From Anopheles merus (taxonomy: Eukaryota; Arthropoda; Insecta; Diptera; Culicidae), in contig NC_054081.1 of assembly GCF_017562075.2 (NCBI RefSeq), forward strand, positions 19,845,141 through 19,909,140: a DNA stretch of 64,000 nt. Direction: 5' to 3'. The notes under the pieces were generated by a model. The model did not search any database. It worked only from the letters and a program-made list of their open reading frames with translations, and was not told the origin of the DNA. The position numbers were made by a program, and so were the translations under genes. This document shows, one piece after another, positions 1-11,345 of this stretch. How positions within the stretch are numbered: position 1 is the stretch's first letter; the number at the start of each line of letters is the position of its first letter.

Positions 1-461
1 CGTCCGACCCCTGTCGATTGAATTTCGACTCGTCTGACCACAAAACCCTGCGCCAATCCTCCTCATCGAAGAACATGTGCTCAATTGCAAATAACACCCG
101 TGCGTTTTTATGCGCAGGTTAAATTGGGCACTTTGCGTGGCACTCGCGTGAGTAGCCCGGCACTGACCAATCTTCGCTGAACTGTTCTCGGCGTCACCGC
201 CAATTTCAGTCTGCCTCGGATCTCTGGTGCCGAGCTAAACGGATGTTTCTTCGATATGTTCACGATCTTACGGTCTTCCTCCGCCGTGGTCTTCCGAGGA
301 CGTCCGGGTGACTTGCGCGTTTCGGTTGTCCGAAGCGCGTTTGCCACAAAGGTGCGCGATCGTTCCATCACGAACTCGATCGTTCTGCGCTTAATGCCAG
401 CAGCCGCCATTCGCTTAATGATATGGCGCTGATAATCGGTACAATGTTTACCGCGACCCAT
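1..461 (-). pseudogene. Tc1-type transposase, N-terminal part, frameshifted and cut by the window edge
   Basis: The reading frame starting at 461 has two helix-turn-helix-like segments typical of Tc1 transposases, joined by a GRPRK motif (about residues 53-57) followed by TPRTVQRRL (about residues 91-99). The frame stops at 108. In another frame the family pattern resumes (DEEDWRRVLWSDESKFN), which contains the first catalytic aspartate of the DDE triad in WSDES. One frameshift near position 115 therefore separates the DNA-binding part from the catalytic start. The rest of the catalytic domain would lie left of position 1. Family assignment rests on these motifs. The copy is inactive. Confidence 0.8.
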
Positions 462-1040
462 TGTAATAAAAATTGTTTGCTTAGACCGTCAAGAACACAC
501 TGGTTAAAAACTTGGACACGACTGATGCCGTGCACTGCTTGCGTTCTGCTTTTATACGCGATGCATCACATCGTTGTCGAGCAGCAAAAAAGCGTATGGA
601 TAAAAACTATCTATGAGTAAGCGAGTAAGCATCTACCCATTCAAAACCGAACAGAATACTGCCGCGCTCATGAAACAAAACGCCCATTCAAAAGAACACC
701 TGCGCGCTTGCTCAATGCACACACAAATTTTCCCATGCGCACACAACGTTCAACGCAGAGATGCACGCAGGCCTTTCAATGGCGTGCACTGGCGAAACAC
801 CTGTGAGGGAATGCCGAGTTCATTGCTATTGTGCGCGTTTCCATTTCGCACCGCTGTCGCAATCACATTCATGAAACAGCACACCTGCGTTCTCGTCCGA
901 AGAACATTCGCTGCTATCGATGCAAACTTTAGCTTTTATCCAAGTGTGAACGCACGCTGTTTCACATGATAACACACATAATCAGAATGTTTTCAACGCA
1001 ATATGAAACCAAGTCCAGCTACGTTTCTTCAGACAAAAAC
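462..1040. other. Non-coding stretch, 5' side of the Tc1 fragment
   Basis: No credible gene is visible. Short ORFs on the plus strand (423-620, 613-969) have no recognisable composition or motifs. Part of this sequence may be the transposon's 5' untranslated region, but I could not place a terminal inverted repeat. Confidence 0.4.
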
Positions 1041-1045
1041 CCGCG

Positions 1046-1269
<224 letters not shown>

Positions 1270-1305
1270 AACCTGTCCAAACGGGTGCATGCTGCGTTGA
1301 AAACA

Positions 1306-2169
1306 CTAGGGTCCTATCATTCTGTCCGATACTGTACCATAACCCTTACGTTCATCATACAACGCGCGCTCGTTAGTGGTAACGCGTTCATTATAAGTGG
1401 CACGGTCATCATATGCCGCGCGCTCGTTAGCGGTAACGCGTTCATTGTAAGTGGCACGGTCATCATACGTCGCGCGTTCATGATACATGGTGCGTTCATC
1501 ATAGGGCATCACACCGTAGGGGGTGCGCTTGTCACACGGCCCTTGCGCTAGTGACGTCGTTCCGTAGCGATCACAGTACGTCACTCGTTGCCCTCGGGTT
1601 GAAGTGTTTTGACCTCTAGCCAAGCCATTTTCTTTTTGTGGGGTTCGCCTCATCGAACTTTCCATGGCAAGAATCCATTCTTCAAACGCTTCTCGATCAG
1701 CGCGACCCTCGGAATTCAGCGGTTTTGATGTTGGCGCCCCCAAACGATCCGTTTCCCGGCACCATTCTTCCGCTTTCTCGAGTTCGAGAAGCTCGCGAAG
1801 CTCACTGAATTCTTGTTCGATTTCAGCCATTCGTTGGCGTCGTTGGTCCGTACATGCGTAAACTTTCACTCACTATCCTCCTTTCGCTTCTTGTCTCGCC
1901 TTCGTGGCTATGGTACTCACCCGAGCAGCCCGTGTGCACTGCTGGTATCTTGGATTCAGCATCCCTCATTGTCTCGCCCTGCACCTGCCTTTCCAATTTG
2001 CTCTGGCTCGTGCTCGCTTCCAAGGGGATTGCCGCGTACTCTCACTTTCCGGAATCGAGCTCGTTGATGCCCTGGTTACTTGAACTCCTTCACGCCTCGT
2101 AGCCGGATTCACGATGGGTGTAGAGTTGCACTCCTGTACTGCCCTGCACACCTCCTGCTGGTTTTCCAT
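1306..2169 (-). pseudogene. Gag-like retrotransposon ORF, frameshifted, with tandem short repeats
   Basis: Three overlapping minus-strand frames (2,169-1,966; 2,023-1,823; 1,869-1,306) follow one another and look like one protein broken by frameshifts. The central part (about 1,830-1,740) is an acidic, Glu/Leu-rich probable coiled coil (EIEQEFSELRELLELEKAEE). Next comes FEEWILAMESSMRRT, then a C-terminal run of near-repeats such as YDDRATYNERVTANERA, encoded by imperfect DNA repeats at 1,350-1,510. Charged coiled coils followed by low-complexity tails are common in Gag proteins of insect LTR retrotransposons. No zinc knuckle or protease was found, so the Gag call is inference. Confidence 0.35.
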
Positions 2170-3375
2170 CTTGTCTTACTTGCACTGCAAATTTGCCACT
2201 ACACGGAATAATGCGAGAGCGGATTTTTCGGTGTTGTTACGCGGTTATAAAGGCAGTTTAGTTTGCTCGAAATAATTTTTTGGAATGTTAGAAATTCGAG
2301 CGTGAAATTAATAACCAAATTTTTTAGGCTGGTGGACGAGTGCCAAAAAATTAGTTTTATTCTACACTGGTCGAAATCGTGTTAGAGAAAGAGCCGAAAG
2401 TTGACACCTTTCACCTATATATATGTTTTTGTCCCTCATAACGCTGACAGTGCCGTGGAACCTTATAAATGTTCCAACAATGGGTACATTCATGTTAGTT
2501 CCGAAAAATATACCAACAAAAGTATTGTTCTTCTTTGGAAAATTTAAAACACTTTGTCAAATAATAATAACAGATTTATGGTTTGCAGTGCTTTTAGCAA
2601 TTCTCAAAATATTCTCGCGGGCCGCATTCAGAATCAACGCGGGCCGCCAGTTTTACATACCTGGGTTAAAGGATACGCTGAACCGTTCTAGATATGCACA
2701 CACTTTTACACTTACACGGTGTGATGTTATCCTTTCTCTCTCTCCATTCAGCGTAACTAAGCAGCCGGATAGGTAGTATTTGCTACGGGTAAACGATCCG
2801 AATGAGACTATGTCCGAAATCACGACGGGTATGTTCTTAAGGCGAGGAATCGTTTATCTTAGTGGTGTACACTTGCTGTATGTTGTGAATTTATATATTT
2901 ATTTTATTACTCAAGTAGTGACTGTCCAGCTGGTTTGCTTAACATATTCATATAGTGAATTTATTTCGTAAATAATCCATAAAATCATTATGTTTAATAT
3001 TATGATCCTGATTGATGCTTCTCTTCGGATGAAGTTATGCAGGTAAACTGCCCCTAGCGTTGCTTTGCTGGCTATGCCAGGTTCCAACTCCATAATCTTT
3101 CTTGTTGGAGATTGATCATTTGAATTTATTAGTTCGAATTCTAAATTCGAACTCAATTTAGAAATAGGATAGGAAATGAACTCATAGGCATAGATAAGGA
3201 TAACAGAATGAACTCAAAATGAATTATGTAATGAACTCTTGACAATTGAATATACAGTAGCAAACGGACATTTGAACGGGTCGCATTAATTTTCAAAACC
3301 GGCACAAATTATTCTAATATCGGGAAAGAAAACGAGTTGTACACCGTATACGAACATTCGTGTGGTTTTCTCACA
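2170..3375. other. No gene seen; possible retrotransposon flank
   Basis: Mixed-composition sequence. Short ORFs at 2,423-2,776 and 2,780-2,971 have no family resemblance. A small inverted repeat (TTCGAATTCTAAATTCGAA) lies at about 3,132-3,150. Part could be the 5' leader or LTR of the gag-like element to the left, but matching LTR ends were not identified. Confidence 0.3.
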
Positions 3376-3379
3376 TTTT

Positions 3380-3875
3380 TGATGCCTCCAGCACCCTAAA
3401 TCTTGCGCTAAGAATCCCAAATGCTCTTTCTACAACGCGACGAGCTCTGGAATGCCGTTCGTTAAATTTCCGCTGAGTATTATTGTGTCGTTCTGGGTAG
3501 CCTCCAAAAAGTCTTATACAATAATCTGTGAAAGCATAGGCACTATCAGTAACAAAAAAGGCACTTTTACATGTTCTCCTTCTCGTATTTGTCGCGGTTT
3601 AGGTATATGTAGCATTTTTTTTCTAAGAGCTCATATAGCCAAGAATGCTTCAACACCTCACTATCCAAAATTCTTCCCTCTGCACCAACATCGGCAAACA
3701 AAAAATTACCGTTGGCATCAACAACGGCAAGAAGTACAATGCTGATTTTTTTTATAATTGATATAGTCACTTCCACTCTCACGCGGGCATTTGACTTGAA
3801 CATGCTTTCCATCAATAGCTCCGATGGCATTAGGGAAACCGTGTTGTTGCTTAAAATTATTGGAATTTTTCAGTC
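3380..3875 (-). pseudogene. PIF/Harbinger transposase (DDE_Tnp_4 type), degenerate
   Basis: Reading from about 3,875 downward, the frames show the family landmarks in order: FPNAIGAIDGKHVQVKCP (first Asp), then VDANGNFLFADVGAEGRILD, then FVTDSAYAF, and finally HSRARRVVERAFGILSARF, which holds the catalytic Glu. The landmarks occupy different frames (breaks near 3,740 and 3,565), and an in-frame stop follows RFRVLEASKM. The N-terminal part is missing. Harbinger elements need a second DNA-binding protein, and a remnant of it lies divergently at 4,035-4,483. Confidence 0.8.
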
Positions 3876-4034
3876 ATTCACATTGATTTGATGGAAGCTG
3901 CAAGAAGAAGAATATTTATTAATATATCCATATTTCATTCATATTATCCATATCATCCAGTTTAAAAATTGAAATCATTTTAAGAATTGCAATAAAGACA
4001 CTCATGAATATTTTTTTAGGGACCTCTACGTGTA

Positions 4035-4483
4035 ATGCCGACTTCAGAAGAGACGCCATCACGGGAGGAATCGCTAGAAATTGAATGGCTTTATCCTGAG
4101 AACAACTTTATAGAAGGAATATATGCAGAGGAGCAAACGACCAACACGCAAGACTGCATCGTTCGAGTTCGGCTATTCAGGACCCACAAACGGCCAATGC
4201 CACTTTTGCCCGCAATTACGCCTCACCAACAGGCTGGGAAACGAAGAACTGTCAGGTAGAGGCTAATTTGACGTATAATGAAGAAGTCTTTTAGACTCTC
4301 AAAACAGTTTCAACAGTTTCACAAACTCTGTTGAATTCAATTAATGATGAGGGCAGAGAAGAAATGCGTTTCTTTGTCAGTGCTGCCAAAGAAATTGAAT
4401 CATGGTCTCCAAAGAGGCGTAAGGGAATAGTAGCCCGTACTATGCTATCTATTGAACGAGTTAAGAATCAGCAATATCGATGA
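4035..4483 (+). pseudogene. Harbinger companion protein remnant (MADF/Myb-like with BESS-like tail)
   Basis: An ORF starting at 4,035 stops at 4,259. A second in-frame stretch at about 4,288-4,483 ends with GREEMRFFVSAAKEIESW followed by a basic helix and a stop. A short C-terminal helix of this kind (FFxSxAxxxxxxP...) resembles the BESS motif found in MADF-type partners of insect PIF/Harbinger transposases. It sits head-to-head with the transposase remnant, as usual for this superfamily. The break near 4,260 makes it non-functional. The role is inferred from arrangement and the weak motif. Confidence 0.5.
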
Positions 4484-4836
4484 TCGTGGCAACAACATCG
4501 ATGGTCCCTTTCGCTTAGCTACCATCGATACGCACCGTTAGCAGTAAACCGGCTAGCAACAAAATCGCAAGTAGACAAAATTTACACCATGAGACAATTT
4601 GGACGACGGTGCAATCTGATACACTTCCCCCCATACCTTCCCTTCCCCACCATCTACCCAAAACTTGTCGATGAAACAATAAATTAATTCATTCAGCAAT
4701 TGGCATTTGACTAGTTAACATCGTTTATTCCACGTCAGAAACTTTAACTAACGCACGGCACGTTATGAAAAATATGACAATTCAGAATAAGTTCCAATAA
4801 ATGTCAAAAAGATCATTCGAAAATAATATCAATGTA

Positions 4837-5046
4837 TATTTTTTTTTAATCTTGGGCTAAACAACCGATGCCGGTCAAGCCCTGCCAACCCACTTATGGG
4901 GTTGGCTTTCAGTGACTTATTGATTTCCCCCCATTGCAGGGTAGTCAGCCCTACGTATGGCGGCACGGTCTATTTGGGGCTTGAACCCATGACGGGCATG
5001 TTGTTAAGTCGTACGAGTTGACGACTGTACCATGAGACCGGCTATC
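4837..5046 (-). mobile_element. SINE200-like tRNA-derived SINE with 12-bp target-site duplication
   Basis: The minus strand begins AGCCGGTCTCATGGTACAGT (box A region) and carries GGGTTCAAGCC (box B), a tRNA-type RNA polymerase III promoter. The body ends in an A-rich tail. It is flanked by perfect copies of AATATCAATGTA at 4,825-4,836 and 5,047-5,058, which fixes the ends and shows target-primed insertion. Confidence 0.9.
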
Positions 5047-5154
5047 AATATCAATGTACCTTTTATATAATTCTAGCTAAAATACTTTCGTTCATCGAGC
5101 AAAACGTATAAGTCCTTGTAAACGAACATTTGCGGTACATACATGTCGTGATTA

Positions 5155-5420
5155 GTGTTGGGTCAAGTAGCTCTTTTGCAAGAGCGGAGCGCACCGCTCT
5201 TGCTCTCTGAAGTGTGCGGTGCGCTTGAGGTAGCTCCGCACAGAGCGCTGCACACAGGAGCGATTGTGCGATGCGCTCCCAGGAGCGAAGTTTCGCAATT
5301 CACGGAGCGCTACACGCAGGAGCGAAGTGTCACACCACAAGTAGCGCTGCACGTAGGAGCGATTGTGCGATGCGCTCCCAGGAGTTCGCACCATACGGAG
5401 TGCTGCACACAGGGCATTAT
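5155..5420. repeat. Tandem repeat rich in GGAGCG/GCGCTC motifs
   Basis: A unit starting GCGCTGCAC...AGGAGCGATTGTG occurs at 5,245 and again at 5,344 (spacing 99 bp), with further partial units on both sides. The block is markedly more GC-rich than its surroundings. ORFs on both strands follow the repeat and are not considered genes. Confidence 0.75.
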
Positions 5421-5689
5421 TTTCATTACTGTATTCAATTTCAATTATAATAAACATATACGCACTCATATAAACACATAACACACTAAACATATCTAAA
5501 CAATTTTTTTATTAAAAATCCGGCCCGCAAAGGAATAGGCCAATTATGTATGTATTACGTTATATAAACTTTTGTCACTCGACTCATAAGAAAATATTTT
5601 CGCAAACAATCGTCGGAAATCCTCTGGTTTTCCTAGCTCCATCAGTTACAACGGGCGCAATGGCAACAATCTGTCTGCTGTATGCGATA

Positions 5690-6240
5690 TTTTTGCCTCG
5701 CGCTTTGCCGCCACCTTTCTTCCAGCGGCAACTGATGAGAGGCAGATAGCCGACGCATTATCAAACGTACCGGTGGATGCTATGGCCCCAAACTTGCCGA
5801 TCATCGATGAGCATTCAGTCTCGAAAGCGATTGACAGGCTGAAACCTTCGTTTGCTCTAGGGCCTGACGGGATCCCAGCTTCCACTCTTAAGCGTTGTGG
5901 TACCACCATCGCGCCCATCCTGGCCTCGATTTTTCGCGACTCGCTGCGTTCGGGCATCTGTCCTGCCTGCTGGAAAACTTCGTGGCTTGTTGCAGTGCAC
6001 AAAAAGGGGGGCAAATCAAATGCATGCAATTACCGTGGCATTACATCGCTTTGTGCCTGCGCTAAGGTCTTCGAGCTCCTGGTGTACGAACCTCTTCTCG
6101 CAGCTGCCTCCAACTACATTAGCACAGCTCAACATGTATGTCCCGCCGAGATCGCTCCGAGCTAGATCGCTACTTGACGTGGAGGAACACCGCACTCGCT
6201 TTGGCTCCACTAATCCGTTTATTCGTATGTGCCGTGAGTT
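5690..6240 (+). pseudogene. Non-LTR retrotransposon ORF2 fragment (reverse transcriptase), internally deleted
   Basis: The frame from 5,773 contains the jockey-type RT start GPDGIPASTLKRCG, then WKTSWLVAVHKKGG and NYRGITSLCACAKVFELLV, and stops at 6,165. An overlapping frame from about 6,135 gives LLDVEEHRTRFGSTNPFIRM, which aligns with the extreme C-terminus of the related copies at 16,440-16,620 and 18,316-19,320. The catalytic palm and thumb are therefore deleted. The 3' side is interrupted by a MITE at 6,243. Confidence 0.8.
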
Positions 6241-6242
6241 TA

Positions 6243-6469
6243 CAGGGTTTCTCAAGCCAGCTCAACGCCGTAACACTATTTTTCGTATAATGGGTGACAA
6301 GACAGCCAACATACATTTTCCAGATTCGAGATGGGATTTTACGCGCTCAAAACATAGTGTTACCAAATCGAAAAGAGTTAACGGATTCGAATTGTATGTA
6401 CGATGTTGACAATCGTTTAACGTGTTCGAAAAATAGTGTTGCGATGTTGAGCTAGCTTGAGAAACCCTG
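6243..6469. mobile_element. TA-flanked MITE (Tc1/mariner type) inserted in the LINE fragment
   Basis: Terminal inverted repeats CAGGGTTTCTCAAGC and GCTTGAGAAACCCTG are each flanked by a TA dinucleotide (6,241-6,242; 6,470-6,471), the target duplication typical of Tc1/mariner. Inner sequence (CCGTAACACTATTTTTCG and its inverse) extends the inverted repeat. A longer relative with a full internal hairpin lies at 62,668-62,970. Confidence 0.85.
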
Positions 6470-6570
6470 TAAGAAGTCCTAGAAAACCGATGCCTTGGGC
6501 GCTCACTTCGAATTAAAGTATTTCCAGTTTTTCCACTCCAAACACGCATTTACTCTAGTTTAAAATGGCA

Positions 6571-8830
6571 TTACTGTTTTCCAGTACTATGAGAACTTGC
6601 TGCTATCTCTTGTTCTTCTTTAGTGCGACCCGAAACAACGATATCGTTTATATAAACTATGATCCCTTCAATGGAATGAAGCATGTTTGCCATTATTCGC
6701 TGAAAAATTTTGGGGGCACAATTAATGCCAAACATAAGCCGCTCAAAGCGCATTAACCCCATGCTTGTCATGATTGTTGTGACACTTCTAGAGTCCGGAT
6801 GAAGTTCGACATGATGATATGCTGAAGTTATAGGGTAAACGTACCTATAGTGGTGCTAGTACCAATAGTGGTGGTATTGCACTAAAATGCGTCTCATACG
6901 ATAAATTAACAGTAGTTAAGTTATTTATGATACTGTGAAATGTTCTCTAGCCTTTTACAAATGATTTAAAAATGAAATGGGGCCATTCCGTTTCTTAGTG
7001 ACCGAAAAATCCATTATTTTGTGAAAGGTAGCCACATTTTTCCAAAATCCTTAGGATTTCATAACGATACTCATATTTTTGTTAACGTTCTAAATGACCA
7101 CATAACAACGCAATTATTAGTTTTTTAACATAATTGTTATCAAATGATATTGTTTTATTCAAATTCATTGGCTTTTGACCATATTTACGTATTTTTAAAT
7201 GTTTTTTACGATAGTGCCATTCTAAGTACACCAAACAGGCATGTTCCTATAGTGATCCCAGTTCTAAAATCAATAAAAACAGCTAATTTTAGATTTTTTT
7301 CGACGACATTTTTGACATGTCGTACTGTTTTCATTAAAATAAGCAACAAAAATTATTTTTCTGTAAGTAATTTATCAAACAAAGGCCAAAATTCGCTTAT
7401 CTAGCTGAGTGAGAAAACGACTTCAAATCAAGCAAACTCTTCTGATTATGGGTTGACGACAGGTGTTATTCAGTACTTCAGTCAACATTTTCATCAACCA
7501 AATTCATACATTTTTTACAATCAAATTACGAAAGATATCATTATTATGGCAGTAATCCATGCTATTCATACGAAAACAGCTTCAAAACTAAGTTTTATTG
7601 ATATTTTACACTGTTTTGAGGCTTCTTTGTTTACCACCACTATAGGAACACAATACGACGACTATAGGAACTATACCACCATTATAGGTACAACAAAGCA
7701 ATCACAAAAATATGTATTTTTTCGTAAATTCGATGTGTTTCATGGTAAAAATGGTTGTGATTGCGAAGATAAAACATATTCCAACTGTTATGTGTTGCAA
7801 TATTCAGAAATTGTCGTTTCTGACACTTTAAATCCATTAAAATACATCTGTACCACGACAAATTGCACCACTATTGGTACATCTACCCTATCTATCCGAG
7901 AAAAGAATTTACATCCCCTGAGCTTATTCAAATATATATCAATGACAGGCAAAGGAAAATGTTCTCGTTGAATTGCCTCATTTAGGTGTTTCATCTTAAT
8001 AGATATTCTCATGTCATCCTTGCCTTTTGGGACTACCACCAAAGGCGATATCCAATCAACCGGCCCATCAACTTTTTCTATCACATCATCTCCTGTATCT
8101 TTTGGTCTACCTTTTGTTCCATTGCGGCTGGGATTCTTAAATACGCAAGTTTCTTTGTTGGAATTGTCCGATCGATCGACAGTTACACTTGTACTTGTCC
8201 AGTATATTTAGGGAATGAACAAGCTGCTAGTTCCAACCCATTTAGATGAAGAACATCAAGTCCGATTTTTAACAGTTTTAGTTTCTCAAAAGTACGTTTA
8301 CTGAGAAGGCACCTATGAGCATCGTTAATCACAAAAAAATCCTCATAACTCGTGGGTTTGGAGGAATTTACTGATGCTTCAAAAATTGCTTTCACAGTCA
8401 ACGGAATTCGGTTTACATATGCGTATTTTTTTGTTAAATATGTGAGCTTTCACAGTAATCAATTTGTGCCAAGCAGCTTCTGTCACAGTGTTAATAGAAG
8501 ATTCTGAATCTATAACGAAATCCACTGGTATCTCATCGATACGACAAATTACTGAATTACTGTCTGAACCAACTGCTGCAACCTAAGGTAAAAACAGAAT
8601 TATATTTTTAAGCTTTATTAACATACAGTACACAAAAATATAATTGGAATTCAAGAGATAAACAAAATAACATGTATGATTAATACCACCTTAGGGTTTT
8701 CATTCTTAGCTGAGCGATGCAGATCCTCTTCCTCCCATGTTTGGGGTACCCTTACTGAGTTTGTTATTTTACGCAAGTTATTTTTCTTTCTTCGATGCTA
8801 AAAAGAAGTGGACCTCTCGAGTGCTAGAAA
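6571..8830 (-). pseudogene. Ty3/gypsy LTR-retrotransposon pol remnant, split by a MITE
   Basis: Minus-strand pieces appear in the expected order from right to left. First is a protease-like stretch (about 8,590-8,480, with the active-site motif altered to DSES). Next is a spacer ORF (8,401-8,183). Then come the RT N-terminal motifs (8,084-7,890, SPLVVVPKGKDD and KLRGCKFFSRID) and, beyond a 1,056-bp insertion, RT motifs FERLMFGINCAP and the catalytic box changed to YIND (6,771-6,571). RNase H and integrase are absent. Stops, frameshifts and altered catalytic residues show a dead copy. No LTRs were found. Confidence 0.85.
6833..7888. mobile_element. TA-flanked DNA transposon derivative (1,056 bp) inside the gypsy RT
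   Basis: The ends are imperfect inverted repeats (GGGTAAACGTACC at left; GGTACATCTACCC at right), each flanked by TA (6,831-6,832 and 7,889-7,890). Subterminal copies of the ACCACTATAGG motif occur near both ends (6,849-6,872; 7,634-7,692). No transposase is encoded. Removing the element with one TA rejoins the reverse-transcriptase reading frame of the host retrotransposon, which confirms the boundaries. Confidence 0.85.
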
Positions 8831-9166
8831 CTAATTGACTTTATTTTCCATTATTGGGGCTCTTTCCGTTTCTTTCCGAATTTTTCCGTGAAAATTCAGC
8901 CTGTCAGCTGTTTGCATTGTATATCAGTTTTCGAGCAGCTATCTAAGTGGGTATAATATAAAGGTGGGCTTATCCCAAGGTGTATGAATTTAGAAGGTTG
9001 ATTTTTATCGCTTCTGTTTCTAAATGATGATTTTCAGGGATTTTGAGTATTCGTCAAGCCTCCAGAAAGCTTGTTTGAGCAAAAGTTTTCACCCATCCTG
9101 TCAAAAAATGATATTAAAATTTGTTTACAAAAAACATGTTATGGGACCACTCGGACTACATACAGC
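8831..9166. other. No gene seen
   Basis: Moderately AT-rich sequence between the gypsy remnant and the first 3-kb repeat. Short ORFs at 9,024-9,206 run across the repeat boundary and have no recognisable motifs. Confidence 0.4.
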
Positions 9167-10419
9167 CCCGCTGTGCAAAGCGACGGAAGGCGTTATGGCG
9201 TTCTGAGAATTTTATCATGCCTTCCTTTTCTGTCCAACGGCAAATTTGTCGAGCAGCTCGTCGAGCTGCCCGTCCCTGGCTCCGCCTCATTCCCCTCGCC
9301 TGAGCGCGCTGCCGAAGGTTGGATGTGTTGGTGTGTCAGACGGCCAATCGCTGTCAGCCATCGTCCGGGCTCTTTCCCTCCCTAGCGCTATCTCTTTCTC
9401 GCGTGTGGTCAATGCTCGCGAGCTGTTGTGGCGCCAAAAATGCCGTTAACAAACATTGCGGCGATGAAGTTGTACTTTCACAAATCAAACCAAAAAAGCG
9501 CAATAAGCTCAATTGCTGCAATGTAAAAATGACTAAGGAAACGCTAGCTCACGATGGAGGGTTTGCTGTGCAACGTGCAGAATCCCAATTCGCATTAACA
9601 CGTTCATCCCGGCGCTGATTTTCATCAACTTTCCTTTCCACCAGCACCTAGAACGCAGGCTGAAAAGTTCACTGGCAGGCAGTGGGGCCTGCCATCGATC
9701 TGAACGTGTTAAGCATTAAGAATAACTATGTTACACTAAGCTTTTGCTTTCGTATGTTGTAGATTACACAGATATGCTGAGCCGTCTGCGCAAGGGTATG
9801 AGCGTGCGTGTGTGTGCAAAACTGTCGCCAAATGTGTTTTCTTCCGAAATGTTATGATCCATCGGTCAAAGAAAGGAAGGTGTTCATGAAAGGCGGAAAG
9901 ACGAATTGAGGCCCCTGTCAATGGTAACTGATGACAGGGAGGAGGGGGTAGTGGCACACAGCTGTTGGGAGATTGAACAGTATACTTAAATTGCCGGCGG
10001 GAAGGGGGGTGGCCATGGGACCCCTACGATAATCGGTCACAGGCCCTAAAATTGTAGTCGCCATGGGGGGAGGGGAGGTGCAAATGGTTTTCTCCAGCCA
10101 CGGAGCCCTAAAGACCATCTTTCCGGGGGCCCTTGTCGCTAATAATCTGTCCACTTGTAGACATACGGCATACTACAGACCAGAGATCTTCGGCGACCGC
10201 CTAGTCCGCCTACCGTTAGGTCTGCCGCTGGTTCATGGCCGTGTTTTTTTTATCGCGGAGGTGCATCCTTCCCCCTGCCTGCAGCGTATGCATCGAGCAG
10301 GAGACAGTGTGGCAGTATGCAAGTTGCACACTGGATAGGAGCGGGCCCGCGGCACCGCCATCATTCCGCACATCTGCATGCACGTCGTGGGTTCTAATCG
10401 CGTATGTACCGTCCGCCGT

Positions 10420-10504
10420 AGCAAGGGTTAGTCACCGGCTCCGACTACGTGGTACTCAAGTCCTGAAAAGGCCGGCATGATCGCGTTGGCTATTACGCCA
10501 ATAC

Positions 10505-10534
<30 letters not shown>
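10420..10534 (+). repeat. SINE-like 3' segment and (TAA)n tail embedded in copy A
   Basis: GTAGCAAGGGTTAGTCACC..., then a segment with GGCCGGCATGATCGCGT and TTACGCCAATA, parallels the 3' half of the SINE at 63,116-63,293 (GTAGCAAGGATTGACTATCC, AGGCCGGCATGTCCGCGT, TTACGCCAAATA). It is followed by a TAA repeat. Copies B (about 21,036-21,152) and C (about 32,646-32,778) carry the same piece, so it was present before the copies spread. Confidence 0.65.
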
Positions 10535-10537
<3 letters not shown>

Positions 10538-11042
10538 GAACTTAGCATAGCAGTGCACACCCGGGTAAGAGTTTGTCTTGACTTTATTGCTGCCGGGCTA
10601 CCGCTGTGACGCGACAAATGCACGGAATGCACTCGATCAAAACATGAACCTACCGATCCGAACCCATTCCAAGGCATTGCCGGTCAATCGGCGTCATGAT
10701 AACTACTCCAAACCAACAAGCCACCAGATTCTGGACGGACAGGTGCAGCACCATACGCGCACCGTAATAAACAAATCCAGAATCCTCTTTGTATGAATTC
10801 AATTCAAAATGTTGTTTCCACTTGCGTCCGCTAGCTGAATTAGAAATAAATGTGCAATATATCACACGCACGTTTGCTTAGATGCTACAGTGTGTCTTTT
10901 TAATACCCCTAACAGCAGAGCCGATCGCAAAGATGCCAATGCCAATGGTTGTGTTGTCTCTCAACATCGAAAATGCGTGGTACTTTGTAGCCGCAGCGGA
11001 TGAAAATGTACACATCAGAATCAAATAGTTTAGGGGTTTCCA

Positions 11043-11110
11043 AACGCACGCGCACACACAAACACACAAACACGCGCGCGCAAACTCACACACAAACACG
11101 CATGCGCAAA

Positions 11111-11157
<47 letters not shown>

Positions 11158-11345
11158 GCGCGCGCGCACACACATGCATGAACGCGCGCACGCCAACACG
11201 CACGCACACACACACGCACGTACGCGCGCCCGCGAGCATGAAAGCGCGCACGCCAGCACGCACCCACGAAAGCGCGCTCGCTAGCACGCACCCCCGAAGT
11301 CGCGCAAGCACGCACTCCCCCCCCCCCCCCCACTAGACCCCCCCC
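11043..11345. repeat. CA/CG-rich microsatellite block with C-homopolymers
   Basis: Mixed ACACAC, GCGCGC, CTCTCT and ACGCACGC runs end in poly-C tracts. Equivalent blocks lie at 21,660-21,962 and 33,290-33,550. The Cys/Val and Thr/His ORFs come from the repeat. Confidence 0.9.
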
